A stretch of DNA of 9,626 bases, taken from assembly GCA_946414975.1 (NCBI GenBank), contig CAMKQS010000056.1:1-9626 (forward strand), in the 5' to 3' direction. Source of the stretch: an uncultured Caryophanales bacterium (lineage in GTDB: Bacteria > Bacillota_I > Bacilli_A > RF39 > UBA660). Shown here one piece after another: positions 1 to 6,517 of the stretch; position 1 is the stretch's first letter; each line of letters opens with the position of its first letter. Both the position numbers and the translations under genes were made by a program. Below the pieces are notes generated by a model, which did not search any database, was not told the origin of the DNA, and saw only the letters and a list, made by a program, of their open reading frames with translations.

Positions 1-42
1 AACTAACGTTAGAACTCAGACCATAACGTAGTTATTTAGTAC

Positions 43-68
43 AAAAAAAAAAAAAGACAAGTCTCATT
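43..68 (-). terminator. Possible rho-independent terminator of the 83-751 gene
   Basis: On the minus strand, just after the stop codon of the membrane-protein gene, a short GAGAC/GTCTT inverted repeat runs straight into a run of 13 T. The stem is short and the loop tight, so hairpin stability is doubtful. The long T tract and its position are the main support. Confidence 0.4.
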
Positions 69-82
69 TTAAAATTTATCTA

Positions 83-751
83 TTATTTTCTTTTCTTATT
101 TAACCTATATAATAATAAACCTATTAAATATGTGCATATGAGCATAAATGGCATTACTATAAAAGCATTATTCATTGAATTTTGTACAAAGTAGTACCAA
201 TCATATTTTGGTGACACTTTACCATTTTCAATATGAATTAATACATTTATTAAGTAAAATAAAGAATATATAATTGTTGGTATAATAGATAAAAAAACAT
301 ATTTTATTTTAATCTTATTTGTTCTTTCAAAAAATATAAAACTAATTATACTAAGTATAGGAATTAATAGATGAAGAAATAAATTACTATTCTTTAAAAG
401 AATTACTACTCCTCCATCAACAATATTACCTAGATATAAAAATACAGTTAAAAAAGTTAATGTTACACCTACTGTAGATGTTAGTTTTAATATATATTTA
501 AAAGTTGATATCTCTTTTATTTTGCCTTTTAATAATTTAATTTCATCAATTAAAAATAGAAGTGAAACTAAACCCATTAATAAGTTAGAATCTACTGTAT
601 AAAATTTAAACATTTCAATATGAGATACTGATAATATATCTATACCGTGCATAAATCTAAATCCTGTATACATCATAACTAATGCGCATAATGTAATTAT
701 TACAATTATAATATTAATTATTAAAGATATTATAATATTTCTTTTATTCAT
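83..751 (-). CDS. Polytopic membrane protein, possibly Pr6Pr/FAR-17a-like
   Basis: This is a 222-residue integral membrane protein with about six hydrophobic segments. I start it at the ATG at 751 because AAAGGTGAT lies just upstream; the ATG at 778 has no such site. After a first helix comes FYTVDSNLLMG, then further helices, NLFLHLLIPILS, and a late YDWYYFV segment before the last helix and a basic tail (NKKRK). The F(Y/F)T..SN motif, followed later by an LH..IP helix, recalls the bacterial Pr6Pr/FAR-17a/AIG1-like membrane family, whose biochemical role is poorly defined. That assignment comes from motif memory only and is tentative. The gene stands alone, divergent from the kinase-like gene. 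No signal peptide cleavage site or soluble domain is visible. Confidence 0.6.
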   Translation of the reverse strand: MNKRNIIISLIINIIIVIITLCALVMMYTGFRFMHGIDILSVSHIEMFKFYTVDSNLLMGLVSLLFLIDEIKLLKGKIKEISTFKYILKLTSTVGVTLTFLTVFLYLGNIVDGGVVILLKNSNLFLHLLIPILSIISFIFFERTNKIKIKYVFLSIIPTIIYSLFYLINVLIHIENGKVSPKYDWYYFVQNSMNNAFIVMPFMLICTYLIGLLLYRLNKKRK

Positions 752-805
752 ATAATCACCTTTATTAACATATATCATAATATTAAAATAATTACAATAT
801 TGTTA

Positions 806-834
806 TTTACTAAAATTTATAAATTTGCTATAAT
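806..834 (+). promoter_or_regulatory. Extended -10 promoter of the kinase-like gene
   Basis: TTTACT (806-811) and TATAAT (829-834) are separated by exactly 17 bases, and TGC immediately precedes the -10 box, making it an extended -10. Transcription should start near 841, giving a leader of roughly 48 bases before the ATG at 889. This is a SigA-type housekeeping pattern seen directly in the sequence. Confidence 0.7.
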
Positions 835-888
835 AACGCCTGTCGTGTCTTTAAATAAATTTTTTTATTAAGAAAGGTAAAAAGGAAT

Positions 889-1746
889 ATGAAAAAAATT
901 AATATGACATATTATCAATTGGATAAATTAAAAAGATTTTATCCTAAGACAAATATTATAAATACTGAAGCAAAGCTTTACTATTATGATAACAATAGAA
1001 TACTTAAACTTTTCTATAATATGGATGAAAATAAAATGTATACTTTACAAATGATTAACAAATATAAAAAAGATATTAATATTGATGAATTATTTTTAGA
1101 TTTTGATTTAGCTCTTATATCTAATAAAGTTATAGCTACTATTTCTGATTATATAGAAGGAAATAATTTATCAAAGGTCTTATATAGTCCTCAAATATTA
1201 TTAAAAGATAAGATTAATATACTAATAAAAATTGGAAAAATATTAGAAAAAATAAGAAAAGTTAGAAGTAGTATTATTAGTGATTTTTATATTGGTGATT
1301 TATATGAAGATAATATCTTATTAACAAATGATGGCAATATAAAGATTATGGATATGGATAGTTGTAAAATTAATAATAATAAAGCATATCCATCTAAATA
1401 TTTAACAAGATTAGCTAGAAGAAAAAAGTTTAATAAAAAATATGTTGTTGATAAAAAAAATCCATATATAATTATTCCAAATGAAAATACTGATAATTAT
1501 TGCTATAACATGATTATATTAAATACATTATATCAAGGTGATATATCAAAATTAAAAATATGTGACTTTTATAAGTATATTCACTATCTTGATTCAATAG
1601 GTATTTCAAAAAAATTAATTAAAAATTTTTTTAGTATGTATAGTGAAGAGGATACTAAAAATTTATATTATTTATTAGATGATTTAAGTAATAAACATCA
1701 AGCACATAGAAATGTTTATAAAATAAAAAAGGATTATTTAAAATAA
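889..1746 (+). CDS. Protein kinase-fold (aminoglycoside phosphotransferase/kinase-like) protein
   Basis: The 285-residue product has a recognisable kinase fold. K40 in RILKLF sits where the ATP-binding lysine is expected, SDYIEG (86-91) reads as the hinge, GDLYEDNILL (136-145) as the catalytic loop with D137 and N142, and IMDMDS (153-158) as the metal-binding DFG equivalent with D155 or D157. The usual His before the catalytic Asp is replaced (IGD rather than HRD or HGD), and no glycine-rich loop is obvious. The length is near that of small-molecule or lipopolysaccharide-type kinases. The substrate is unknown. The C-terminal 110 residues are Lys/Tyr/Asn-rich helices. AGAAAGG and AAAGGA precede the ATG. 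It is a single-gene unit with its own promoter and a terminator at its end. It could be an active kinase or a pseudokinase. Confidence 0.7.
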   Translation: MKKINMTYYQLDKLKRFYPKTNIINTEAKLYYYDNNRILKLFYNMDENKMYTLQMINKYKKDINIDELFLDFDLALISNKVIATISDYIEGNNLSKVLYSPQILLKDKINILIKIGKILEKIRKVRSSIISDFYIGDLYEDNILLTNDGNIKIMDMDSCKINNNKAYPSKYLTRLARRKKFNKKYVVDKKNPYIIIPNENTDNYCYNMIILNTLYQGDISKLKICDFYKYIHYLDSIGISKKLIKNFFSMYSEEDTKNLYYLLDDLSNKHQAHRNVYKIKKDYLK

Positions 1747-1757
1747 TTCCTTTTTTT
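1725..1757. terminator. Bidirectional terminator between convergent genes
   Basis: A run of A followed by GGATTAT pairs, with a one-base bulge, with ATAATTCC followed by a run of T, around a small AT loop. It overlaps the last codons of the kinase-like gene and touches the stop codon of the leftward gene. It has T tracts on both strands and so can serve both genes. Confidence 0.6.
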
Positions 1758-2676
1758 ATCTTTTTAATTTACCATCATTGATTTGTTTGTTTATATCGAT
1801 TACCATTTTTACAATCTCTCCCATTGTATATTCAAATCGATATTTATCCTTACATAATTTAAATAAACCTGTTTTTTCACTTCGCACTTTTAAAGGTTTC
1901 CGTCCTAAATCTTGAGGATCAAATCCATTCGATGTAAGTTCTGATCTTGAGATAACTAATCCATTTATAAATCCCATATCATTATGCATAACAACTTTTT
2001 TAGCTTTTTCACGTTTTTTCTTTTCTTCTTCTATCATTTTCAAATGAGTTTCAGTTAAATTTTGATTATAAAACGTCTTAGTTATTTTATGAGGTTCTGA
2101 ATAAAAATCATTATGAGGTCCATAATCAAAACCTGGCTTATCTATATCTTTAGGAAAAGGTAATCCTAAGAAATTAGATAAAATAATATCTTTTCTTGTT
2201 CCAGCAACTACTTTTCTACCTTTCTGTGAATCATCTATAATAATAATTCCTATTTCATCATCATTCATAGATATTATATTATGTGCCTCTGCATTTCCCT
2301 CACTACTAATAATTGCATCTTGTCTTTTTAATAAATCATATACTAAGCTTTCATTCTTTAAATAGAAATCTAATAACAAGTAAATTCTTTTATCATTAAT
2401 TACTTTTTGAGCAAAATCTAATAATTCAAGTACTTGCTTATATGTTAGTTGCTCTGACGATAAACTTTCAGCTTTTAAAAATATTTTATTTTCATCATAT
2501 GTCATATTTGTTTTTTCTTTTTCAATTTCTGAATTAATATCCTTAGCATATGATATAATACGCTTTAATAATGTAATATTATATAGTAATTGATCTTTAA
2601 AAAACACATGTAGTTTTGACAACGCATTATTTTCAGGTAATTTACCTGATTCAATAGCATTTTTTATAGAATCCAT
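1756..2676 (-). CDS. Hypothetical protein of unknown family; 5' end probably frameshifted
   Basis: I do not recognise this 306-residue product. The N-terminal half (about 1-130) is helical and charged. The centre holds DEIGIIIIDDS, like a buried strand, then a Pro/Gly-rich stretch (LGLPFPKDIDKPGFDYGPHND, about 171-191). A Lys/Glu coiled-coil-like segment (about 213-227) and a basic C-terminus follow. No membrane segment or signal peptide is visible. The ATG at 2676 has no ribosome site. The same frame stays open for 29 more codons, to 2763, with protein-like sequence (LNELLNRKKRLEEILSG) but no ATG, GTG or TTG. A +1 frame ATG at 2771 would join this frame if one base were added. The annotated start is therefore probably internal, and the gene is either 5'-broken or affected by an indel error. 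No function is proposed. Confidence 0.6.
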   Translation of the reverse strand: MDSIKNAIESGKLPENNALSKLHVFFKDQLLYNITLLKRIISYAKDINSEIEKEKTNMTYDENKIFLKAESLSSEQLTYKQVLELLDFAQKVINDKRIYLLLDFYLKNESLVYDLLKRQDAIISSEGNAEAHNIISMNDDEIGIIIIDDSQKGRKVVAGTRKDIILSNFLGLPFPKDIDKPGFDYGPHNDFYSEPHKITKTFYNQNLTETHLKMIEEEKKKREKAKKVVMHNDMGFINGLVISRSELTSNGFDPQDLGRKPLKVRSEKTGLFKLCKDKYRFEYTMGEIVKMVIDINKQINDGKLKR

Positions 2677-2871
2677 ATCTGTATCAATTATATAATCATA
2701 TTGGCCACTTAATATTTCTTCAAGTCTTTTTTTTCTATTTAATAACTCATTTAAACTTTTAGATTACACATTAACCTAAAACTAGCATTTTTATAATAAT
2801 TTCTTTATTCCATTATCTTCACCATCTTTATAATATCATTTTTTTTGCTTTTTACAATCTATAATATTTGA
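2677..2871. other. Gap between the unknown gene and tyrS
   Basis: This gap holds the 29-codon open upstream extension of the unknown gene (2677-2763) on the minus strand. Beyond it, up to tyrS, is AT-rich sequence with stops in every minus-strand frame. No hairpin terminator for tyrS is convincing. A short YYKDGEDNGIKKLL-like reading near 2800-2845 is the only other protein-like patch and is too short to call. Confidence 0.4.
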
Positions 2872-4098
2872 TTATTTATATAGTCCAATATAATATTTTT
2901 TCTTTCCTCTTCTTATTACCACTATTTCTTTATCTATAGCATTATTTTTATTAATTTTATATTCTAAATCATTTATTTTATTTCCATTTATACTAATAGA
3001 ATTCCCGCTTACTAATTCTCTTGCTTCTCTTTTGGAACTACATATCTTATTATCAACAAGCAAATCAATTATATTATATTCATTATCTAAATTAAATGTT
3101 GGAACTTCTTTCAATCCTGCTTTTATATCACTTGCAGATAGATTAGATATATTACCACTAAATAATGATTCACTTATATTTACCGCTTTTTCATATTCAT
3201 CTTTTCCGTGTAAAAATGTAATAACTTCTGATGCTAATTTTTTTTGAGCTAATCTTAATTCAGGTTTTTCATTATGTTCTTTTTCTATATTTTCTATCTC
3301 TTCTTTTGTTAAAAAAGTTAGTTTTTTTAAATAATCAATAACACAAGTATCATCAGCATTAATTAAGTATTGGTATAATTCGTATGATGATGTTTTATTT
3401 TTGTCAAGCCAAAGTGCATTTCCCTCTGTCTTACCAAATTTAACACCTCTATTATCTAGTACAAGTGGCATTGTCAATCCATATAATTCAACACCTAATT
3501 TTTTACGAGCTAATTCTATTCCTGTTGTAATATTTCCCCATTGATCTGATCCAGCTACTTCTAAAGTTACTCCTTTATTTTCATATAGATTAACAAAATC
3601 TAAACCTTGTAATATTGTATATGCAAATTCACAGAATGTAATACCTGATTCTAGTCTTCTACTTATTATATCTTTATCAAGCATGTAATTGACATTTATA
3701 TATTTACCATAATCTCTTAAAAAATCAATAGTATTTATTTCTTTTATCCAGTCATAATTATTTACAACTTCAAAACCAAATATTTTTTTTGCTTGTTTTG
3801 TTAAGCCTTTAACATTTTTTTCTACTTCTTCTTTTGTAATCATTTGTCTTTCGTTTGATGGCTTAGGATCTCCAATAAGCCCTGTTGCACCACCTATAAG
3901 TAAAATTGGTTTGTGTCCATATTTTGCAAGTCTAGTTGCAATTAAAAATGATGAAAAATGTCCTATATGCATTGAATCTGCAGTAGGATCTGTACCTATA
4001 TAAAAAGTTAATTTTTCTTCATTTAATTTTTTTTCTAATTCTTCACTACTTATATCTTTAATAAGTCCTCTATATTTTAAATCTTCAAAACATTTCAT
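2872..4098 (-). CDS. tyrS: Tyrosine--tRNA ligase
   Basis: This cytosolic class I synthetase activates tyrosine with ATP and charges tRNA-Tyr. Its 408 residues match the bacterial TyrRS length. The Rossmann core starts with YIGTDPTADSMHIGH (33-47), containing the HIGH motif at 44-47. It continues through IGGATGLIGDP (68-78), FAYTILQGLDF (158-168) and GSDQWGNI (183-190). KFGKT (220-224) is the KMSKS-type loop. A C-terminal S4 RNA-binding domain covers about 340-405. A strong GGAAGGTGAT ribosome site lies just before the ATG. It is preceded by its own consensus promoter and a T-box leader, so expression should rise when tRNA-Tyr is uncharged. It lies downstream of, and on the same strand as, the Tim44-like gene, so some read-through from that operon may also pass the T-box. 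All key motifs are present. Confidence 0.97.
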   Translation of the reverse strand: MKCFEDLKYRGLIKDISSEELEKKLNEEKLTFYIGTDPTADSMHIGHFSSFLIATRLAKYGHKPILLIGGATGLIGDPKPSNERQMITKEEVEKNVKGLTKQAKKIFGFEVVNNYDWIKEINTIDFLRDYGKYINVNYMLDKDIISRRLESGITFCEFAYTILQGLDFVNLYENKGVTLEVAGSDQWGNITTGIELARKKLGVELYGLTMPLVLDNRGVKFGKTEGNALWLDKNKTSSYELYQYLINADDTCVIDYLKKLTFLTKEEIENIEKEHNEKPELRLAQKKLASEVITFLHGKDEYEKAVNISESLFSGNISNLSASDIKAGLKEVPTFNLDNEYNIIDLLVDNKICSSKREARELVSGNSISINGNKINDLEYKINKNNAIDKEIVVIRRGKKKYYIGLYK

Positions 4099-4310
4099 TC
4101 TATCACCTTCCTAATATAAATAAAAAAGTATTAGATGTAGGGACGAATTTCGCGGTACCACCCTACTTCATAATACTTTTATTATGCACTTTTTGATTAT
4201 AACGTATCAACACGTTTAGTATGTATTTCATCATTATATCTTGTTTAGTTTGCACCAACCACTAAATCTCTAATTACTAATATAATAACTAATTAAAATC
4301 ACTAATTACA
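4099..4310 (-). promoter_or_regulatory. T-box riboswitch leader of tyrS
   Basis: Read on the minus strand, the leader carries the canonical T-box AGGGTGGTACCGCG (4151-4165). Its TGGT bulge would pair with an ACCA acceptor end, which fits tRNA-Tyr with discriminator A. The distal Stem I motif GGTTGGTGCAA lies at about 4250-4260. A basal Stem I pairing TTAGTA (4275-4280) with TACTAA (about 4216-4221) is visible. A TAC at 4223-4225, followed by A just before that 3' strand, is the likely Tyr specifier. The exact specifier-loop fold was assigned by eye. Confidence 0.93.
4122..4180 (-). terminator. T-box regulated intrinsic terminator
   Basis: AAAAGTATTATGAAGTAGGG (4161-4180) pairs with CCCTACATCTAATACTTTT (ending in six T, 4122-4142) to form a long stem that encloses the T-box. 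The alternative antiterminator uses the T-box and the CGTCCCT segment. This is the ON/OFF switch of the tyrS leader. Confidence 0.85.
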
Positions 4311-4316
4311 AAAAAT

Positions 4317-4345
4317 ATTATACAAACAATTATCTTATTTGTCAA
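4317..4345 (-). promoter_or_regulatory. Consensus promoter of tyrS
   Basis: TTGACA (4340-4345) and TATAAT (4317-4322) are separated by 17 bases, a perfect match to the SigA consensus. The -35 box contains the TGA stop codon of the upstream Tim44-like gene (4342-4344), so tyrS promoter and upstream coding end share bases. The start site would be near 4310. Confidence 0.88.
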
Positions 4346-5091
4346 TCATCAATAATTTTTTTAATAGAGCTTATTTTAAAATCAACAGTCTTTATTGTAG
4401 TTCTACAATAATCACATTTATTTCCTGTAATTGTTGCACCACAATTTGGACATTTTACAATATCATTTTTTTCAAAATCTTTTCTATATGTTACTTCAAA
4501 TTTTTCTGTAACTTTATTATCTCTATTACCACTTATAATATATCCTTTAGAATTAATAGTATAAGTAAGATATGATATTTCAATCATAGCTGATAATGTT
4601 TGTTTAGCAATTGTACTATCAATCTCATATATTATAATATTTTTTCTTTCTATATTGTTAATTATTTTCTTTTGTCCAACTTTTAAATCTAATGTAATAC
4701 CTGTATAGTAATTTTGAAATAATTGTTTAGTGCTTAAAATCTTCATTTCATTATAATCAAGATTATTATAAGCATTTTCAAATCTCAAAAATATATTATA
4801 AATATAATCTTTTAATGCATCTAAATTATCAGTATTAAACATTTCTAATTTTGTTTTAGAAACATCTTTATACACATTTTTATTTACATTTCTATAATTT
4901 TCACGTTGTTCAAGCGTTGATGTATTTCTAACAACATTATTTTTAAAGAAAGTACGATTTTTACATCTTCTATATATATTTATAATAAATTTTATAACGA
5001 AATAATAAAACAAGAAATCTCCTATTAATACAATTATTAATATAATAAAACTCGGTTCTCTAAATAATTCTAGTTCTTCTAATAAATTCAT
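4342..5091 (-). CDS. Membrane-anchored Tim44-like domain protein with C-terminal zinc ribbon
   Basis: The 249-residue product has one N-terminal transmembrane segment (about 14-38), followed by a basic stop (IYRRCKNR), so the rest should face the cytosol. After a polar linker, residues about 85-205 resemble the Tim44-like fold (NTF2/cystatin-type), with a helix pair near FENAYNNLDY and later strands. The C-terminus holds a zinc ribbon with CPNC (C214, C217) and CDYC (C226, C229). Related anchored Tim44-like zinc-ribbon proteins occur in Bacillota, but their role is not defined. Its ATG overlaps the deoC stop (ATGA), with AAGGAG inside the deoC end, so it is translationally coupled to deoC. 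It probably belongs to the HAD-deoC transcript by position rather than by a shared pathway. Confidence 0.75.
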   Translation of the reverse strand: MNLLEELELFREPSFIILIIVLIGDFLFYYFVIKFIINIYRRCKNRTFFKNNVVRNTSTLEQRENYRNVNKNVYKDVSKTKLEMFNTDNLDALKDYIYNIFLRFENAYNNLDYNEMKILSTKQLFQNYYTGITLDLKVGQKKIINNIERKNIIIYEIDSTIAKQTLSAMIEISYLTYTINSKGYIISGNRDNKVTEKFEVTYRKDFEKNDIVKCPNCGATITGNKCDYCRTTIKTVDFKISSIKKIIDD

Positions 5092-5741
5092 TTTATCTCC
5101 TTATTATCATTCATAATTTCTACGCCATGACTAGTTCCAATTCTAGTAGCTCCAGCATCAATAAGGGCAATTAAATCATCTTTAGTTTTTATTCCACCAC
5201 TAGCTTTAATTTCAACTAAATCGTTTTTATATTTATTTATTATATCAACATGTTCTATATTAACTCCTCCAGTAAATCCTGTACATGTTTTAATATAATT
5301 CACGTAACATTCATTACAAATATTTGTAATTTTTATAATCTCTTTATCAGTAAGCAAATTAGTTTCAATAATAACTTTTAATACTTTTCCATCTATTGCA
5401 TCTCTAATTTCTTCTATTTCTTCTTTTACATATTCATAATCTTTATTTTTTATGGCAGCAACATTAACAACCATATCAATCATATCAGCACCTTTAGATA
5501 CAGCATCAATTGCTTCATATACTTTTGCTTCTCTTGTACTCATTCCACTTGGAAAACCAATTACTGTACATACTTCTATATTAGTATCTTTTAGCAATTC
5601 TTTTGCAAGTGTTACATAATATGGATACACACAAACTGCCGCAAAATCATATTTTATAGCTTCATTACATAATGACTCAATGTCTCTAAGTGTTGCTTTA
5701 TTATTTAAATTAGTATGTTCAATATATTTATTTATTTGCAT
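5088..5741 (-). CDS. deoC: Deoxyribose-phosphate aldolase
   Basis: DeoC cleaves 2-deoxy-D-ribose 5-phosphate into acetaldehyde and glyceraldehyde 3-phosphate, linking deoxynucleoside breakdown to glycolysis. It is a cytosolic class I TIM-barrel aldolase. The 217-residue length is usual. YIEHTNLN (6-13) is the N-terminal family motif, with Glu in place of the common Asp. IGFPSG (61-66) and DMIDMVVNVAA (86-96, with D89) are conserved. The Schiff-base lysine is K151 in YIKTCTGF, and the second lysine is K179 in EIKASGGI. GATRIGTS (197-204) binds phosphate. The ATG overlaps the TAA of the upstream HAD gene (TAATG), and GGAGATG precedes it. The downstream Tim44-like gene also overlaps it, so all three are co-translated. 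No phosphopentomutase or nucleoside phosphorylase gene is in the window. Confidence 0.95.
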   Translation of the reverse strand: MQINKYIEHTNLNNKATLRDIESLCNEAIKYDFAAVCVYPYYVTLAKELLKDTNIEVCTVIGFPSGMSTREAKVYEAIDAVSKGADMIDMVVNVAAIKNKDYEYVKEEIEEIRDAIDGKVLKVIIETNLLTDKEIIKITNICNECYVNYIKTCTGFTGGVNIEHVDIINKYKNDLVEIKASGGIKTKDDLIALIDAGATRIGTSHGVEIMNDNKEIK

Positions 5742-6358
5742 TATAACATCTCCTTTAATTTTATTATACTTTTTATTTTATTTTTAAATTTATATTTATC
5801 ATCATAATCACATAATATATAATTAATACCAACTTCTTTTGCACCTTTAATATCAATATTGATACTATCACCTATCATAATAACATCTTCTTTTTTAGTG
5901 TTACCAATAATATATAAATATCCGTCTTTATTAGGTTTAGATAAATATTTATCATTTCCAACTACTTCTTTAAAATATTTAAGTATATTAGCATTTTCTA
6001 ATCTTTTCTCTTGACAATCAGTAAACCAATTAGTTAAAACATATAATTCATATTTTTGATATAAATAACTAAGCACATCCTCTAGTTTATCTGGTAGTTT
6101 ATATATCCAGTTATTACTTATAATATCATTTAAACTATTAATTAAACTTATATTGTAATTAGTATTCATCTTAGAATTTATAAAACAAATCAAATCTTCT
6201 TTATCATATATTTTATTTAAATTCTCATATTCACCAATAATTTTATAAAGTCTTTCTCCATCTTTATAATTACCATTTAAAACTTTGCCATAATCTAAAA
6301 AATATGTATCATCAAATTTTATAAGTGTATTATCTAAATCAAATATTATTTTTTTCAT
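5741..6358 (-). CDS. HAD-superfamily hydrolase, subclass IA phosphatase
   Basis: This 205-residue cytosolic phosphatase has all four HAD motifs: DLDNT (D7 nucleophile, D9 acid/base), VLTN (T109), K141 in LSKPNKDGY, and GDSINID (D164, D169). The helical cap lies between about residues 15 and 90, as in subclass IA (phosphoglycolate phosphatase, YjjG or other nucleotidase-like enzymes). The substrate cannot be read from sequence. Its coupling to deoC makes a sugar-phosphate or nucleotide substrate plausible, which is inference. GGAGTAAAT precedes the ATG. It is the first gene of the HAD-deoC-Tim44-like operon. The promoter is at 6445-6473, and the leader of about 80 bases carries three copies of GTTCTAT. 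Confidence 0.9.
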   Translation of the reverse strand: MKKIIFDLDNTLIKFDDTYFLDYGKVLNGNYKDGERLYKIIGEYENLNKIYDKEDLICFINSKMNTNYNISLINSLNDIISNNWIYKLPDKLEDVLSYLYQKYELYVLTNWFTDCQEKRLENANILKYFKEVVGNDKYLSKPNKDGYLYIIGNTKKEDVIMIGDSINIDIKGAKEVGINYILCDYDDKYKFKNKIKSIIKLKEML

Positions 6359-6373
6359 ATTTACTCCATAAAA

Positions 6374-6421
6374 ATAGAACTATATATATGTAATAGAACC
6401 TATTATTCTAAATTATAGAAC
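6374..6421 (-). repeat. Three GTTCTAT repeats in the HAD operon leader
   Basis: The heptamer ATAGAAC (GTTCTAT on the transcribed strand) occurs at 6374-6380, 6393-6399 and 6415-6421, with 19- and 22-base spacing. The last copy is part of the inverted repeat TTCTA-N5-TAGAA (6406-6420). The copies lie downstream of the predicted start site and upstream of the ribosome site. They could be operator half-sites or an RNA element. No regulator is known from the window. Confidence 0.5.
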
Positions 6422-6444
6422 ACATAATTACTAATATCAAAATT

Positions 6445-6473
6445 ATTGTATAAATTTTATAATGCTTTGTCAA
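6445..6473 (-). promoter_or_regulatory. Promoter of the HAD-deoC-Tim44 operon
   Basis: On the minus strand TTGACA (6468-6473) and TACAAT (6445-6450) are 17 bases apart. The start would be near 6438, about 80 bases before the HAD ATG. The -35 box overlaps that of the divergent prsW promoter by five bases. Confidence 0.8.
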
Positions 6474-6495
6474 TAACAAAAATATATGTTATACT
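6467..6495 (+). promoter_or_regulatory. Promoter of prsW
   Basis: TTGTCA (6467-6472) and TATACT (6490-6495) are 17 bases apart, with TGT before the -10 giving an extended -10. The start would be near 6502, leaving a leader of about 16 bases that contains the AGAGGTG ribosome site. Confidence 0.75.
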
Positions 6496-6517
6496 AATTT
6501 TATGATAGAGGTGTTGT

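Noticed and set aside
752..778. Longer start for the membrane protein at 778
   Set aside because: The ATG at 751 has AAAGGTGAT at proper distance. The extra nine codons span that ribosome site.
2790..2871. Possible gene remnant reading YYKDGEDNGIKKLL on the minus strand
   Set aside because: Only about 14 codons are protein-like and stops flank it on both sides. Chance is as good an explanation.
3032..3247. Plus-strand open frame of 71 codons
   Set aside because: It lies wholly inside tyrS on the opposite strand, has no ribosome site, and its product resembles no protein.
4339..4575. Plus-strand open frame of 78 codons
   Set aside because: It is antisense to the zinc-ribbon end of the Tim44-like gene. 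Its Phe/Ile/Cys-rich composition is what reading AT-rich coding DNA backwards gives.
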